From positions 1-62,000 of the forward strand of contig JAUCBJ010001598.1 in assembly GCA_032718475.1 (NCBI GenBank): 62,000 bases of DNA, in the 5' to 3' direction. This DNA comes from Nemertoderma westbladi (taxonomy: Eukaryota; Xenacoelomorpha; Nemertodermatida; Nemertodermatidae). Below, piece by piece: positions 1 through 11,130 of the stretch (position 1 is the first letter of the stretch; each line of letters opens with the position of its first letter). The position numbers and the translations under genes were made by a program. The notes beneath the pieces were generated by a model that did not search any database, was not told the DNA's origin, and worked only from the letters and a program-made list of their open reading frames with translations.

Positions 1-217
1 AAAACGCGTTTTCATAATATAATTAATTTTGCCAGTTCAGCCAAAAACGTGTTTTCATATTATAATTAATTTCGCCAGTTCAGCCAAAAACGTGTTTTCA
101 TAATATAATTAATTTTGCCAGTTCAGCCAAAAACGTGTTTTCATAATATAATTAATTTTACAACATCACCAAAAACGCGTTTTCATAATATAATTAATTT
201 TGGCCGAATTCAGCCAC
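1..217. repeat. 43-bp tandem repeat, about 5 copies
   Basis: About five copies of a roughly 43-bp AT-rich unit containing ACGYGTTTTCATAATATAA followed by a TTGCCAGTTCAGCC segment. The copies differ by single substitutions, and the penultimate copy has ACAACATCACC in place of GCCAGTTCAGCC. The array is cut by the window start, so its true length is unknown. No coding potential is seen. Confidence 0.9.
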
Positions 218-497
218 CGTACTGTGTCTGCCAGAGCAAGAGCAGTTAGTTCTGTTATTAATTATTAATTATTGTAGTTGTTAGTTCTGCTGAGTTTAGT
301 CAGTCAGTAGTTAGTAATATAAGTTACTGCTTTACATTACCCAGTTACCGTACCAGTAAATAATGTGTAATGCAGTAATACTGTAGGGCCTACCTGTCCT
401 GTACCTGTAAGATAATACAACAATCCTGCAATCAGTCTATCAGTCTATTCCAATTCCACATTCTTTGTACTGATTCATCTGACATCGGCGATTTACA
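218..497 (+). other. Upstream / probable 5' UTR region of the TTC7 gene
   Basis: 280 bases between the tandem repeat and the TTC7 start codon. It has scattered (T)TAGTT and CAGTCAGT repeats and a CCAAT-like CAATTCC, but no clear TATA box at a useful distance and no long ORF. It presumably holds the proximal promoter and 5' UTR, which is inferred only from its position. Confidence 0.35.
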
Positions 498-1658
498 ATG
501 TCCAAAAAGTCAATTCGATTGGACTCAGACATTGAGCGTTCACGACATGAACGTAACTGGGATAAAGTCGTCGAATTATCCAAACAATTGAGCGCTACCG
601 GTACTAAACTTCCTGATAACGAGGCCTACGTTAATTTACTTCTAGCCGAAGCGAAAGTAGAGGAAATACTCCATCAACGATACTTCGTACATGGTGACAA
701 TAGCAAAAGTGTCGACGCGGAGACTTACAAATATTCCAAAAGCGAACTGACGTCCCATGAGAATATTCTCACAAATATTTGCCAAAAAGAAATAAAAGAA
801 AGGGCTTTTTTAAAGGAAGAAGCAACTGTACTTTTGGGAAAATTACATTATATTTGCGGGGAATTTACTGAATCCTTGAACAATTTAAATCATAAAAATA
901 CCGAGTTAATATTTAATTTAGTTAAAAGTAAACAAGATGCGTCTCCTACCGATAATTCTCTGCGACTTATGAGATTGACTGCGGAGGTCCTCGCATTGCG
1001 AGCGATGTGTCTAGAGGAGACAAACCCATCAGTCGTATCCAATGTAACAGCTAATCTAGACGAATCGTTTGCTACGTGTACCCGCTATCTGTTAGCGCTA
1101 GAGCGACACCGCTCCACCGCTGTAGGCCCTCTATCGGCGGGTCCCGAACCGACTTACGTCAGCCCGCTACTGGAAGCCGCCGTTTATAAAACACCGGCGA
1201 CTCACATAAAATCCGGGAACGTCGATACCGCCGTAGATCAATACCAGCGGTTCCTAACGGCCACAATATCGATCACATCCGCGCTGTCTGTGCGACAGAA
1301 GGTGGCGACTCAACTAGCCGGCGTTCTACTCCACCGCAGCGGGAAATATCGGAGTCCTTCATCCGGCGACGGGGCCCGGAAGACAGCCGGAGGAGGAGTC
1401 GGAAACTGGAAGAAGAGTACCGAGGTATTTGTGCCCCGATGCGCCCGGGAAGAGGTAATCCTACTCAGCGTTATAGGCGAGTCGTTGGCCACCAAGGACG
1501 CGGTGTTGAGTCGAGCCATCGAGTTTCAGACGTTACGGCAACGGACAATCGATAACGCTTCCGATATCTACAACAACCTAACCGTTTCTCTGGTCGACAG
1601 CGGGCAGTACAACCTCATAGTCGACACCTATGACCGCGCCCTCAGGTTCTCCTATCAG
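498..1658 (+). CDS. TTC7: TTC7 (tetratricopeptide repeat protein 7), coding exon 1 of 3
   Basis: Encodes residues 1-387 of an 844-residue protein; from memory, vertebrate TTC7A/B are about 840-860 residues. TTC7 (yeast Ypp1 relative) is the helical scaffold that, with FAM126/hyccin and EFR3, holds PI 4-kinase III-alpha at the plasma membrane. The start ATG at 498 fits the family N-terminus: MSKKSIRLDSDIERSR, then WDKVVELSKQLS. Later family-like segments are LRLTAEVLALRAMCLE-type helices, ATQLAGVLLHR, REEVILLSVIGESLATKDAV and SGQYNLIVDTYDRALRFSYQ. The exon ends in phase 0 at 1658. The donor is GTTGGT, weak because of T at +3. Reading on would give only VGFT and a stop. The Gly-rich stretch around residues 295-305 is not typical. 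Assignment rests on alignment with the family as I remember it and on exact phase agreement of three exons. Confidence 0.88.
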
Positions 1659-2612
1659 GTTGGTTTTACATAAACGGCAGGTTTTATTTTTTCAGGGTAA
1701 TGGAATACCGGTAATTAATTACTAATTAGGCGGTAGGCTTAATTACTAGAATAATTAATTGAGAACGTGATTATTACTGATTAATACTGTAATATGTATA
1801 CATATTGCAAAGTAACAAAAGTCGACTTATTAATTAGTTATATAATAATTGGGGCCATAAACCATAGAAATCTTAGCTGAAGGGAGAGTTGTTGTCGGAT
1901 CATTGCGGTTAGAGTGCAGCAGTCGTAAGATTTGGCGCAGAACTAAACAGGTCGCACATTGTGTGCTTTATGTTTTGCCTGGGAAATAAAGTGCCTCGTA
2001 AAATAGTACTAATACAAATGAATAAAATATCGCAAAAAAAACATCATCAATTCAAAAATATTCTTAACTTCTTGTTGTATATACAGTTTGCATTATCGAA
2101 CTAACTGAAAGTTTCAGATTACAGTTTATATACAGTATCAGGAATTGCCCAGTGTGTAAGTTCTTTATAAACTGCATTTTTATTTCTTGAATAAAAGCAA
2201 CAATAAATATTATTAACATGGTTTTGCTATAATCTGCCGCTAGTTGACTTATGAGTATATTTTGCGTATAATTCTTTCGAGTTGACGCTCAAGAAAATGT
2301 TTGTCACGTGCTGCGCGAAGGTCCCACCTTGTGTTGTTTACATATCAGCAACTATCTTGCATCAAGAAAAAAGAAATACATCATCCGCTCATATCCATAT
2401 TTGAATTTACCTTTGGGTAAAGTTGTCAAATTGTATTTATGTGTGCCATATTTATATTTGTAAACAGTTTCGTGCATAAAAAATATTTTCCTTATTTACT
2501 TTTTTTTAATGGAAGAAACGAATTAAAAGTTGTTTTCTGTGTCCCTGGAATGGTATGCCAATTAACATAATTTGTAACACAATACTTTTTTTTTATTAAG
2601 TAATTAAACAGG

Positions 2613-2802
2613 ACTTAGGATGATCCAACTCTATAGCAAATGGAGCGGTAAAAATGAATTCGCCATCGGAAAGATGCAGGAGCCTCCGTGGTGTAGTGGT
2701 TAGCATACCTGAACGTTTATCGGGAGACGCGGGTTCGATCCCCGCTGGTGGCGATTTCATTTTTTCCGTTCCATTTGCTATAGAGTTGGATCATCCTTAG
2801 GT
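2613..2802. mobile_element. Fold-back (inverted-repeat) element enclosing a tRNA-like sequence
   Basis: Two arms of about 50 bp, 2615-2664 and 2752-2800, are near-perfect reverse complements. Both contain the GATGATCCAACTCTATAGCA segment (one strand each), followed by AAATGGARCGG and an A-rich tract. Between them sits the tRNA-like sequence at 2682-2753, whose 3' acceptor strand already belongs to the right arm. This could be a small inverted-repeat element that captured a tRNA, or a tRNA-derived SINE pair. No clear target-site duplication is visible. It lies in TTC7 intron 1. Confidence 0.7.
2682..2753 (+). tRNA. tRNA-like sequence, probably a pseudo-tRNA
   Basis: 72 nt that fold as a cloverleaf. 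The acceptor pairs GCCTCCG with TGGTGGC (one T-T mismatch). The D arm has the A-box-like TGGTGTAGTGGTTAGCATA. The anticodon stem is CCTGA/TCGGG, the variable loop is AGAC, and the T arm is GCGGG-TTCGATC-CCCGC with a perfect B box GGTTCGATCC. The seven-base anticodon loop reads ACGTTTA, which would give anticodon GTT (Asn) but with C rather than the near-invariant U at position 33. That and the acceptor mismatch argue for a degenerate or SINE-like copy. A Pol III terminator-like T run (TTTTTT) follows at 2760-2765. Confidence 0.5.
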
Positions 2803-3029
2803 TTTTTTTTCTAAGGTTATCTCGACACATGTGACGTCGAATTGTCCTTATAGACACAATCACATTGCGGTTTTCCTTGCAAAGAAGTTTCCTAATTTCG
2901 TCATACGAATAGACGTGATCAAAAATCATGAAAAGCCCATTAATCAGCACTTTAACACTGGGCCAGTTCAATACACTTCTTATAATAATAACATAGATTA
3001 TATAAAAAGTTAACATTTAAGAAACATTA

Positions 3030-3360
3030 TGCAAAAAATACTTAAGAAAAATATGCTTCCGAAAAAAAATGAAACAATTACTTTCGAAAAAAAAAATGAC
3101 AAAAAAATACTTACTTTCGAAAAATATGAAAAAAAACTTTCTAACGTAAAATGAAAAACGACTTTCGAAAAAAATGAAAAAAATACTTACTTTCGAAAAA
3201 ATGACAAAAATACTTACTTTCGAAAAAAAAATACTTACTTTCGAATAAAATGAAAAAAATACTTAGCTTCGAATAAATAAAAATGAAAAAAATACTTATA
3301 TACTTTTGAATAAAATGAAAAAAATACTTACTTTCGAAAAATATGAAAATAATACTCAAA
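3030..3360. repeat. Low-complexity A-rich degenerate tandem repeat
   Basis: Irregular tandem copies of a 25-30 base unit of the form AAAAATACTTACTTTCGAAAAA-ATG. Length and A-run number vary. Short open frames here, for example on the minus strand, are repeat translations (FFESKYF) and not genes. Confidence 0.85.
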
Positions 3361-3390
3361 AAGTAGTAAATAGGCGGAAATCACCACCGT

Positions 3391-3985
3391 ACGTAACCCC
3401 CTACTCAAAAGATAGACCTAATATTTATAAAAGATTACATCGACAACAACTATTTGCTAACATTGGCGCCAATTTCGTGGCTCGCCCCTCTAGTATTACT
3501 ATTTATTACTACTGTTTCTTCCAATTCATATCAGCAACAACTAGTTGTTACCTGAATAAATCATATGTACCAAGTTTTAGTTTAAAACTACTTTTGCTGT
3601 CGGAGTTAATATATTGTATGAAGTATTACTTAGTTGGTAAGATGTTAGTTAATTGCATTTATAATTTTTTGAAAAAGCAATTCTATATTAGATTAACAAA
3701 TTTTTATAATAAACGATATATTTGGAATTTTCATTAAGATTTTTTGTAACGAAATATTATCCTGTTATCCCATATTATTCAATTTTTAATTCGCTATGTT
3801 GTCAGTTACCAGTTTGGTTAACTATTTATATTGTATCTGTTGTAGGATTTCCGATGCAATTGGGGGAACTGTTTTTATTGTTTCTGGTTCTGCTGTATGA
3901 TTTCCATATAAAAGTGTATTACAATTTTAGTTAACTGCTTTTATTGTCTCCGTTCTAGGATTTCCACATGCGGTACCACATGTGT
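3391..3985 (+). repeat. Segmental duplicate (copy 1) of the TTC7 exon 2 upstream region
   Basis: Closely matches 8895-9435: both begin CGTAACCCCC...CTACTCAAAAG, share TTGCTAACATTGGCGCCAAT, and run on through TTTTTTGTAACGAAATATTA. Both reach the exon-acceptor region. The match fades after about 3985. This copy has extra GTAGGATTTCC-like subrepeats near 3843-3855. It lies 5.5 kb upstream of copy 2 in the same intron and the same orientation. Confidence 0.85.
3959..3985 (+). pseudogene. Decayed copy of the TTC7 exon 2 start (pseudo-exon)
   Basis: CTCCGTTCTAG at 3948-3958 is followed by GATTTCCACATGCGGTACCA, matching the real acceptor and exon start at 9409 (GATTTCTACATGTGGTACCA). The copy reads DFHMRYH against DFYMWYQ in the real exon. 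Beyond about seven codons the similarity is lost, and the frame stops after roughly 32 codons without a good donor. An intact AG and a partial pyrimidine tract remain, so it could act as a decoy acceptor. Confidence 0.6.
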
Positions 3986-5640
3986 TTCCAGAAGGTCGGC
4001 CTTAATCTGCCGCTCGAGAGGGTTTATAATAATATATCAATTACAAAATGTTGAACTAACTCGAAATATAAAACTAGGAGCTAGAAAACACGGAACTAAT
4101 TTACATACCTGGTAGTTAGATGATATGTATAAAGCTCACTCATGTGAGAATTCCAATAGGTTTTCAGTGATCACACTTCCACCGTTTGCCACTAGAGTGC
4201 CGTAACCTTTTTATATATTTTAACCTCGCGTGCGACCCAGTTCTGAAACACTTGGGGGTGACATAACTTCGCAATGATCGTTCAGTGGGGTTGTTGTGTT
4301 ATTGCATTATTTGGAGGGAAATGAAAGTCTTCAATCTCGAATCTACAGACTTTAACATTTTTTTGGATTTAACTAAAAACATTGTTCACAAAATAAATAA
4401 GCAACAATTTTAGGTTGCCTTAAAAAACAGGTTCAGTTTCATTTTTAGTTATAGTATTCTTCTGTTAATATATAAACCAATGAAATTATATTTATACATG
4501 TAAGTTTTCATATATTGTACTTATAAAACTAGTAAATATAAGGATATTTATATTTCAAAATATGTTTTGTAGATGATAAACATATTTAGATTTATCATTG
4601 AAAATAATTAATTGAAAATATTTATTATAGTTTTGCTTAATTATTAATTAGTTGACATTGTATTATATTTATGTTTATGTCACGCTGATATTAACACAAA
4701 ATATCCAACTCCGAAATATCAAGCTGTGGAAGGGGATGGGGTGGGGTTGGAATGTTGTCCAATTTCCACCAGGTCAATTCAAGTGGAATTATCATTATTA
4801 TGGAAATAATTGTAATATAATATATTGGTAGTATATTGTAACCAAAACAAACAAGAAGTTTCATTTTTCCTAATTTATCGTACTATTTAAGTATATTTTA
4901 TCCCTTGGAGCGAATTTCATTTTGCCGAGACTGATTTCAAAGATAGATCAAGCAGACAGATATATATAAATAAATATAAATATATATAAAATCCTCCTAA
5001 ACATATTTTATATTTTCCAACTAGTATTACTCGAAGATGGGCCTTCGCGCAGCACGTGAGCTAAATATAATAAGTCTATATAATATATATATGCGACAAA
5101 ATAGAAACAGATTTTCCTGATAACTGCCGACTTTTCAAGTTCACCCGCATCCCCTGGCACACCCTTGTTTAAATAATAATTAAATATTTATTTGGGATGT
5201 TCTATTAATACCTCCTTTTATACTTAAATATCAGATATCTCTATTCAAAGGATTTCGAAAGAATGGATATTGTAGAGCCCAACAATTAATTGGTTAGCAT
5301 AAATTGCTAATTTCTGGTTGTTATAGGAAATTTTCCTACTTTCTACTTACTTAGGTATAGTTGTTCATACGTATCAGCAACTATGTTGCCTAAAGAAAAA
5401 AAAAGTTTTATATGCAAGATTTTTCATCTAATATGAATTTACATTTGGTTATATAACGTTATCAAATTATATTATATATTATAATTATAATTTTATAGTG
5501 AATAACACATTTAAATTTATCATTAATATTAATATATTTAAAATATTTATTATTCAATTGCTAAATTTTAGTATTTTGCATTCAATATACCTCTTTCTGA
5601 TGCTGATCTGAACAGCAAATTGTATCTTTAGTCAGTCCAC
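3986..5640. other. AT-rich intronic sequence, no gene seen
   Basis: Very AT-rich sequence within TTC7 intron 1, with only short open frames. A few fragments resemble a dispersed repeat found elsewhere in the window (GGGCCTTCGCGCAGCACG at 5039-5056; its reverse complement near 2310). No RNA gene or conserved coding segment was recognised. Confidence 0.6.
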
Positions 5641-5664
5641 TTGTCAGTTTCTAGTAACACGTTT

Positions 5665-6640
5665 GTGGGGCCATCGCGCAGGATGAGGCTCAGTTATTAG
5701 ATACAGATTCAAATTGAGCAATTCTATCCCAAAATCGGTACTTAAGAAATTTAAATAAAAAATAATTAAGAAAATTTAACCAAAACGCCAATAAGAATAA
5801 ATCAAAGAAGAGAGGAAAGTTCCCTCCCTCGCTTCAACCGCCCCCTTAATCTGCACCACCCCAACCGCAAAGGAGCAGAGGATTAATGAAAGGCAGAGGT
5901 ATTAACAGGAAATTAGTGTTTTAAAATAAATATATTTTTAGGTGCGGAGGCAACCCAATTTGTACGAAATATACAACTGACCTTATGTCGATAGTATTGA
6001 TACTGAAATATTAATTTATCATGTCAATGCCTCAACGAAATCATTTAGCTAATATCTGAGAATCAATATTAAATTCAGCCAATCATTGTGCTAGATAGAG
6101 CAGGCTGAGTCATGAGATGATTGAAATGTGGGGCGAGCGACGAAAGTAAGCGAGCTTAGCATACAGGTACCACTAACTCAATCGGTGTGTCTGTTGATCT
6201 GTCGATCTGTTGTTCTGTTGTTCTGTCGTTCTGTTGTGTCCAATTTTAAACGTTAATAACTCAGCCAAATGTTAATGAAATTTAACCAAACTTGGTACAC
6301 ATGTAGTCTGGCCAAAGTTTAGAAATTTTCCAAGTTGAATTTGCGTGGGGTCTTCGTGCAGCATCTGTGTAACTGTCTTACAGTTATAATAAATTAATCT
6401 ACCCTAAAATTATTAGGCTTGGCATCAGCTGGTTGCTAGGAGACTAAAGAATTACACGTTTGTGGGGCCTTCGCGCAGCACGAGGCCCAGTTATGAGATG
6501 CAAATTAAAATCGAGCTACTGTATCACAAAATCAGTATTTAACTTTATAAATTAGTAAAATTTAGAAATTTAACCACACCGCCAATCAATCAAAGAAAGA
6601 GGGGCAGTACGTGTTCAGCCCTTTTAATCTGCACCCCCCC
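5665..6640. repeat. Dispersed repeat copies (CCTTCGCGCAGCACGAGG family)
   Basis: Two related segments, about 5668-5810 and 6465-6600. Both begin ACGTTTGTGGGGCC-TCGCGCAG, continue with CAGTTATKAGATRCA and an AT-rich stretch, and end near CGCCAAT...ATCAAAGAA. A third partial copy is at 42424-42490. The second copy is followed by a run of 19 C at 6634-6652. This looks like a non-autonomous interspersed repeat of unknown class. Confidence 0.7.
6129..6362 (-). repeat. Dispersed repeat, inverted relative to 7228-7667 and 8396-8837
   Basis: Starts GTGGGGCGAGCGACGAAAGT and ends near GTGGGGTCTTCGTGCAG. It is the reverse complement of the right halves of the two direct repeats at 7228-7667 and 8396-8837, and it contains a degenerate (TCTGTTGT)n stretch. 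With 8396-8837 it forms an inverted pair spanning about 2.7 kb. Confidence 0.75.
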
Positions 6641-7227
6641 CCCCCCCCCCCCTTCCAATCCACCAATACATAACCGCGACATCTACCACCCACGGAAGGG
6701 TAGCACGAACTTATTTCCAAGCGCACGTTCAATATGCGAAGCCAGGTGGTTTATAGGAATATAATCAACGCAGTACTAAATACAGTCGATGCAGTCATGA
6801 ATGATATTCAAATAATTTATTTAATATACTGTTAATGCCTCTGAAAACTTTTAAGACAATTAAAATACACAGAAATCCCATCAAGAAATAATAAGCCTAA
6901 TATTTTGAGAAATAAACAATTTTGGATATAAGCCTTCTGCAGTGGTAATGTTATTGACTGACAATCATTAAATGAGATCTGTCTATTACCTGAGACTAAA
7001 GAACACAGACTCTGTAGTGTAATAGGAGGTAGGGAATGCAGGTTTCAATCTCGTTGGTCTAGCTGGCCAATCTCTCTACCAGCCGTGTGGTGAGTTACAT
7101 ACAACCCCCCCTCCACTGGCATTCCCAGCAACTGGCTGCCTTACGCACACATCCTTCCCATCTATGTACCAGCCAACTTGCATGTTGGCCAATAAATGAG
7201 CAGTATTTAATGAGAATCAATTTTTTA

Positions 7228-7667
7228 TGCCGTTTTAATTACTTTAGATCAATTAAATTAAAGACACAATTATTAAAGCAAATCACTTGAACTAATTAAA
7301 AACTATAATAGAATGGGGTATTTGGATTACATCTGTATAATTTTTAAGTATAATTATTGAAGTCTTATACTGTAAAATAATTAATATCCTTTAACAGGCA
7401 GGTTGAAAGTGATGTTTTTACCGTAATCAATTTAATTAACTAATTAACTGCTATTATCTTAGCTTCTCGAAGGCCACACGAAAATTCAACTTGGAAAATT
7501 TTTAAACTTTTGCCAAACAACATGTGTACCAAGTTTGGATAGATTTCATCGAAGATTGGCCGAGTTTTTAACGTTTAAAATTGAACACTGCAAAAAAAGC
7601 GACAGAACGACAGGTTGATTAATGGTACCACTACGCTAAGGCTCACTCACTTTGTGGCTCGCCCCAC
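7228..7667 (+). repeat. 440-bp direct repeat, left copy
   Basis: Shares with 8396-8837 the same order of segments: TTTAGATCAATTAAA, GAACTAATTAAAAACTATAA, TTAACTAATTAACTGCTATT, ACATGTGTACCAAGTTTGG, and a terminal GGCTCGCCCCAC-type end. The copies differ by many substitutions, so the duplication is not recent. The pair flanks a 0.73-kb more GC-rich segment holding the open frame at 7921-8247. Confidence 0.8.
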
Positions 7668-7920
7668 AGTACGGTACCGGTACTGTTAACTGTTACAGTG
7701 GTACAGAGTTACCGGTACCGTCTTCAGTTCGTTGGTCGTTGGCAAGGCCATCTAAACAACTTCTTAATCTAAACAGCTTCCGACAGTCCGATATATCTGG
7801 ACCCGAGCAGCCGAGTGGCATCAAGATGCGATTAACTGAGGAATAAATACTACGGAATTGCTTGCTTGTCAGTAAGATTCTATTTACTACACTGGGAATA
7901 CGGCAGTCGGTCGGATCGTA

Positions 7921-8247
7921 ATGCGGGCCACTGCCAAGTTCCTCATGCCTCACTCAAGCCACCCACCTTGGAGTGCGGTGGGAAGAGTCCGACTTACGTC
8001 GACGACTGGACGAATCGACGAGGATTGCGATTTGGGTTTAGCGGCGGCCCGGACAGCCGGATCCTGGGATCGCCTGGGGGAAATTGTTGAAAGTCGGGCA
8101 GACGTGTATCGCACCGGATTACGTTCTCTGCCACGCGAAAGTGTGAGGCGAATTTGTTGTCGAATTGGGTCGGAAGCTGCGGGAATTCTACTGTTCTACG
8201 GGAATAAACCGCAGCTGTCCGGTGACTACGGACGGATACTGGGATGA
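7921..8247 (+). CDS. Unrecognised open frame (108 codons), possible captured exon fragment
   Basis: An ATG-initiated frame of 108 codons in a locally GC-richer segment (about 7670-8260) set between two 440-bp direct repeats inside TTC7 intron 1. Its middle reads as amphipathic Ala/Leu/Arg-rich helices ([20 protein letters not shown], then [20 protein letters not shown]), reminiscent of TPR-type helix pairs, but I do not recognise a family. It does not match the missing parts of TTC7, which is complete without it. The opposite strand is also open over much of this stretch, which weakens the case. It may be a captured gene fragment or chance. Confidence 0.2.
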   Translation: MRATAKFLMPHSSHPPWSAVGRVRLTSTTGRIDEDCDLGLAAARTAGSWDRLGEIVESRADVYRTGLRSLPRESVRRICCRIGSEAAGILLFYGNKPQLSGDYGRILG

Positions 8248-8395
8248 GCAGGTATTTCAATCGAGTTTCTCGTATTCTCGATTTTCCCGAATTCTCGATA
8301 TTTCCTATAACGACAACGACAACGTGTTTCCCATCTAATAGGCAATATCAAGAATGCCAAGGATTGATGAGACTGGAAGTATAATGTGATGGAAT

Positions 8396-8837
8396 GCATT
8401 TTAACTTAATTACGTTTAGATCAATTAAAAACACATTTCTTAAAGCAAATCTCTTGAACTAATTAAAAACTATAATGGAATGGGGTATGGGGAATACAGT
8501 TATATCATTTTGAAGTAATTATTTAAATCTTGTACTAGAAAATAATTAATATCCTTTAAGAGGCAGGTTGAAATTGCTGTTTTTACCCTAATCAACTTAA
8601 TTAACTAATTAACTGCTATTATCTTAGCTTCTCGAAGGCCACACGGAAATTAAACTTGGAAAAGTTATAAACTTTGGCCAGACTACATGTGTACCAAGTT
8701 TGGTTAAATTTCATTAACATTTGGCTGAATTATTAACGTTTAAAATTGAACACAACAGATCGACAGAACAACAGACACACCGATTGAGTTAGTGGTGCCT
8801 GTATGCTAAGCTCGCATACTTTCGTCGCTCGCCCCAC
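8396..8837 (+). repeat. 440-bp direct repeat, right copy
   Basis: Partner of 7228-7667 (see there). Its right end is TCGTCGCTCGCCCCAC, and the inverted copy at 6129-6362 matches this end closely. The arrangement resembles a composite or terminal-repeat element, but no ends with a target-site duplication were identified. Confidence 0.8.
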
Positions 8838-8894
8838 GAAGTAGCATATCATATCATAGTACATAGCAATCCTGCCTGCCTCATGCAAATTATG

Positions 8895-9435
8895 GCGTAA
8901 CCCCCCTACTCAAAAGATAATATTTATAAAAGATTACATCGACAACAACTATTTGCTAACATTGGCGCCAATTTCGTGGCTCGCCCCTCTAGTATTACTA
9001 TTTATTACTACTGTTTCTTCCAATTCATATCAGCAACAACTAGTTGTTACCTGAATAAATCATATATGCCAAGTTTCAGCTTAAAACTACTTTTGCTGTT
9101 GGAGTTGATATATTGTAGGAAGTATTACTTAGTTGGTAAGATGTTAGTTAATTGCATTTATAATTTTTTGAAAAAGCAATTCTAAATTACATTAACAAAT
9201 TTTTATAATAAACGATATATTTGGAATTTTCATTAAGATTTTTTGTAACGAAATATTATTATGTTATCCCATATTATTCAATTTTTAATTCTCCATGTTT
9301 TGTAATTATAATTATATGTACCATTTTTCGGTAACTATGTTTATTATTTATTGTAGAATTTCCCGTGTGTACCATTTTAGTTAACTGTGTTTATTGTTTC
9401 CGTTATAGGATTTCTACATGTGGTACCAGTTTGGT
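8895..9435 (+). repeat. Segmental duplicate (copy 2), containing the functional TTC7 exon 2 acceptor
   Basis: Partner of 3391-3985. It runs into the real acceptor TTTCCGTTATAG at 9397-9408 and the first bases of exon 2. Which copy is ancestral cannot be stated from the sequence alone, but this one carries the intact exon. Confidence 0.85.
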
Positions 9436-9993
9436 CTATCCCTCCTTTCTGCGGGTCGACCTAGCCGTGCCATTGACGTCCTCCAGCAATGCTTCCAACT
9501 GGATCCCTCCCACCCCTCCGTGTTGGTCCTCCTAGCTCGCACCAATCTCGAGTACCTCAACCGACCCGACGTGGCCGTCGACTACGCCACTAAACTACTC
9601 GATCTCGGCTCGGTGAACCCGGTGCTAGCGGCGCGAGCTCGTCTCGTGCTCGGTGCTGCACAATCGGCTCTTGCTGCTCGCGCCCCGACCCACGCCGATA
9701 AAGTGAAGCACAACAAGTCGGCGTTGACCAACTTCCGACGTGCCAACGAACTTGATCCCCGGGACAACGTGGCGCTCTACGATCTCGCCCTCTTCCACGG
9801 CATCAACCGGCAGCTCTGCGAGGCTCTGCACTTCGTCGGTCGGGCCCTCAAACTCCATCCCAACCACCTCGCCAGTCTGCACCTACTCGCACTCATACTC
9901 GCTGCCCAGGGTAACTTAGAGGAGAGTTACAAAATAGCGAGCAAAACCCTAGAGGAAGTTTGTGCAGATGATATCCTGCTTCTATTTACCAAG
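9409..9993 (+). CDS. TTC7: TTC7, coding exon 2 of 3
   Basis: 585 bases, 195 codons, phase 0 at both ends. The acceptor is TTTCCGTTATAG. Translation starts DFYMWYQFGLSLLSAGRPSR, corresponding to the family segment EFHLWYQFALSL. It continues with TPR helices (AIDVLQQCFQLDP; FRRANELDPRDNVALYDLAL; LHLLALILAAQGNLEESYKI) covering protein residues 388-582. It ends DDILLLFTK, equivalent to the family's ILLFSK. The donor at 9994 is GTTAAA, a weak site, but it is the only GT before an in-frame stop. Codon third positions are much more GC-rich than in exon 1. Confidence 0.9.
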
Positions 9994-10469
9994 GTTAAAA
10001 TATTTTGAATATAGTCTGAAACTGAAAGTAATAAAATAAAGCGGCGACCGTTACTATGGCCATTCGCTGTGCCTATTTATAACAGTAATCACTGATAGAT
10101 GACGGTTCGATTTATTGTTTCTGACGAATTGTGGGTCAGGACATGGTGGACCCGACCTAACGGCTTACTGAGTGTAGTGCCTATAGCTTGTCTGCGTAGC
10201 CGACGCAGTTTCAGATTATACTATTAGGATAACAACTGGCCTTTTTGTGTGTTTGGTCTTACAGTGTAGTTCCTGGGTATACCGAATATAGCTGGCTTTG
10301 TGTGCGGTTGGACCAATAGTTAATTAGTTGTGAAGCCTGTGTGAACCAAAAATAAATACTATTAGAGTCTTTCAGAATGAGTCAATTTTTGAGACAGGGG
10401 TTGGGAGGGGGGGACTGGACGCATATCTCATCTCGCGAATTAATATCCCGCCTCAATGTTAAATTCTCA

Positions 10470-10560
10470 ATTTAGGGAAAGGAGCAGGTTACAGAGGCAC
10501 GTTATTCTAACCAAAATAATAAACGAAACACAATAGAACAGGTTATAGTTTTATTTTTGT
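10470..10560. repeat. Dispersed repeat, related to 38225-38330
   Basis: Shares with 38225-38330 the order TTCTCAATT, GGAAAG-AGCAGGTTAC, TTCTAACCAAAA-AATAAACGA, and GGTTA-AGTTTTATTTTTG. Short and diverged, of unknown class. It lies in TTC7 intron 2. Confidence 0.65.
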
Positions 10561-10856
10561 GAGTAATCAGCTGATATTTGCTTTATTTATTTTGATTATT
10601 TGTGGCGTGTCAAGTAGAAACGTATAGTATCAAAAAAAGGCGTTCTGAGAAAAACGCATTTAAAGTTTTATGATATGTTGTTTATTTTTCTTCTGGCAAG
10701 ACCCCATGGGCTAGAACCACAGTTTCTGACTCAAAATTTTTCGAGGAATCCGAAAATGTTGATTTAAACCACGTAGACGCAATCCTTTGTTCGCAAATAT
10801 CGAATGAAAGACAGATTGGAAAAATGATGGACAGGCGGACAGACAGTCTAGATTTC

Positions 10857-11130
10857 GTGAAATGTGACAACTGACATCAGAAATGAAATCACGAACCCGA
10901 GAAACCCCCATAGCGAGAATTTTAGTTAGTTTGTATGTTTTCTTAATGTTTGACGGACAGTCTGACAAAAAGACGGACAGACAGACTAACGGACAGACAC
11001 TCTATATTACGTGAAATGTGAAAACTGACATCGGAAATGAAATCACGAACCCAAAAAACCTCTATGGCGATAATTTTAGTTAGCCTGTATTCTTTTTTAA
11101 TTTTCGACAGACAAACAGACCGACAGACAG
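10857..11130. repeat. 154-bp tandem repeat, about two copies
   Basis: GTGAAATGTGACAACTGACA at 10857 recurs as GTGAAATGTGAAAACTGACA at 11011, 154 bases later. Both are followed by AAATGAAATCACGAACCC, ATTTTAGTTAG and a GACAGACAGAC-rich stretch. Short frames on the minus strand (VRDFISDVS) are translations of this repeat. It lies in TTC7 intron 2. Confidence 0.8.

Noticed and set aside
3306-3934. Open frames of 143 and 70 codons as genes
   Set aside because: T/A-rich composition with Phe/Tyr/Asn-biased translation; they overlap a low-complexity repeat and the segmental duplicate, and the counterpart at 8976-9185 is not conserved as a frame.
6634-6652. Poly-C run as a functional element
   Set aside because: A simple homopolymer next to a dispersed repeat; nothing else supports a function.
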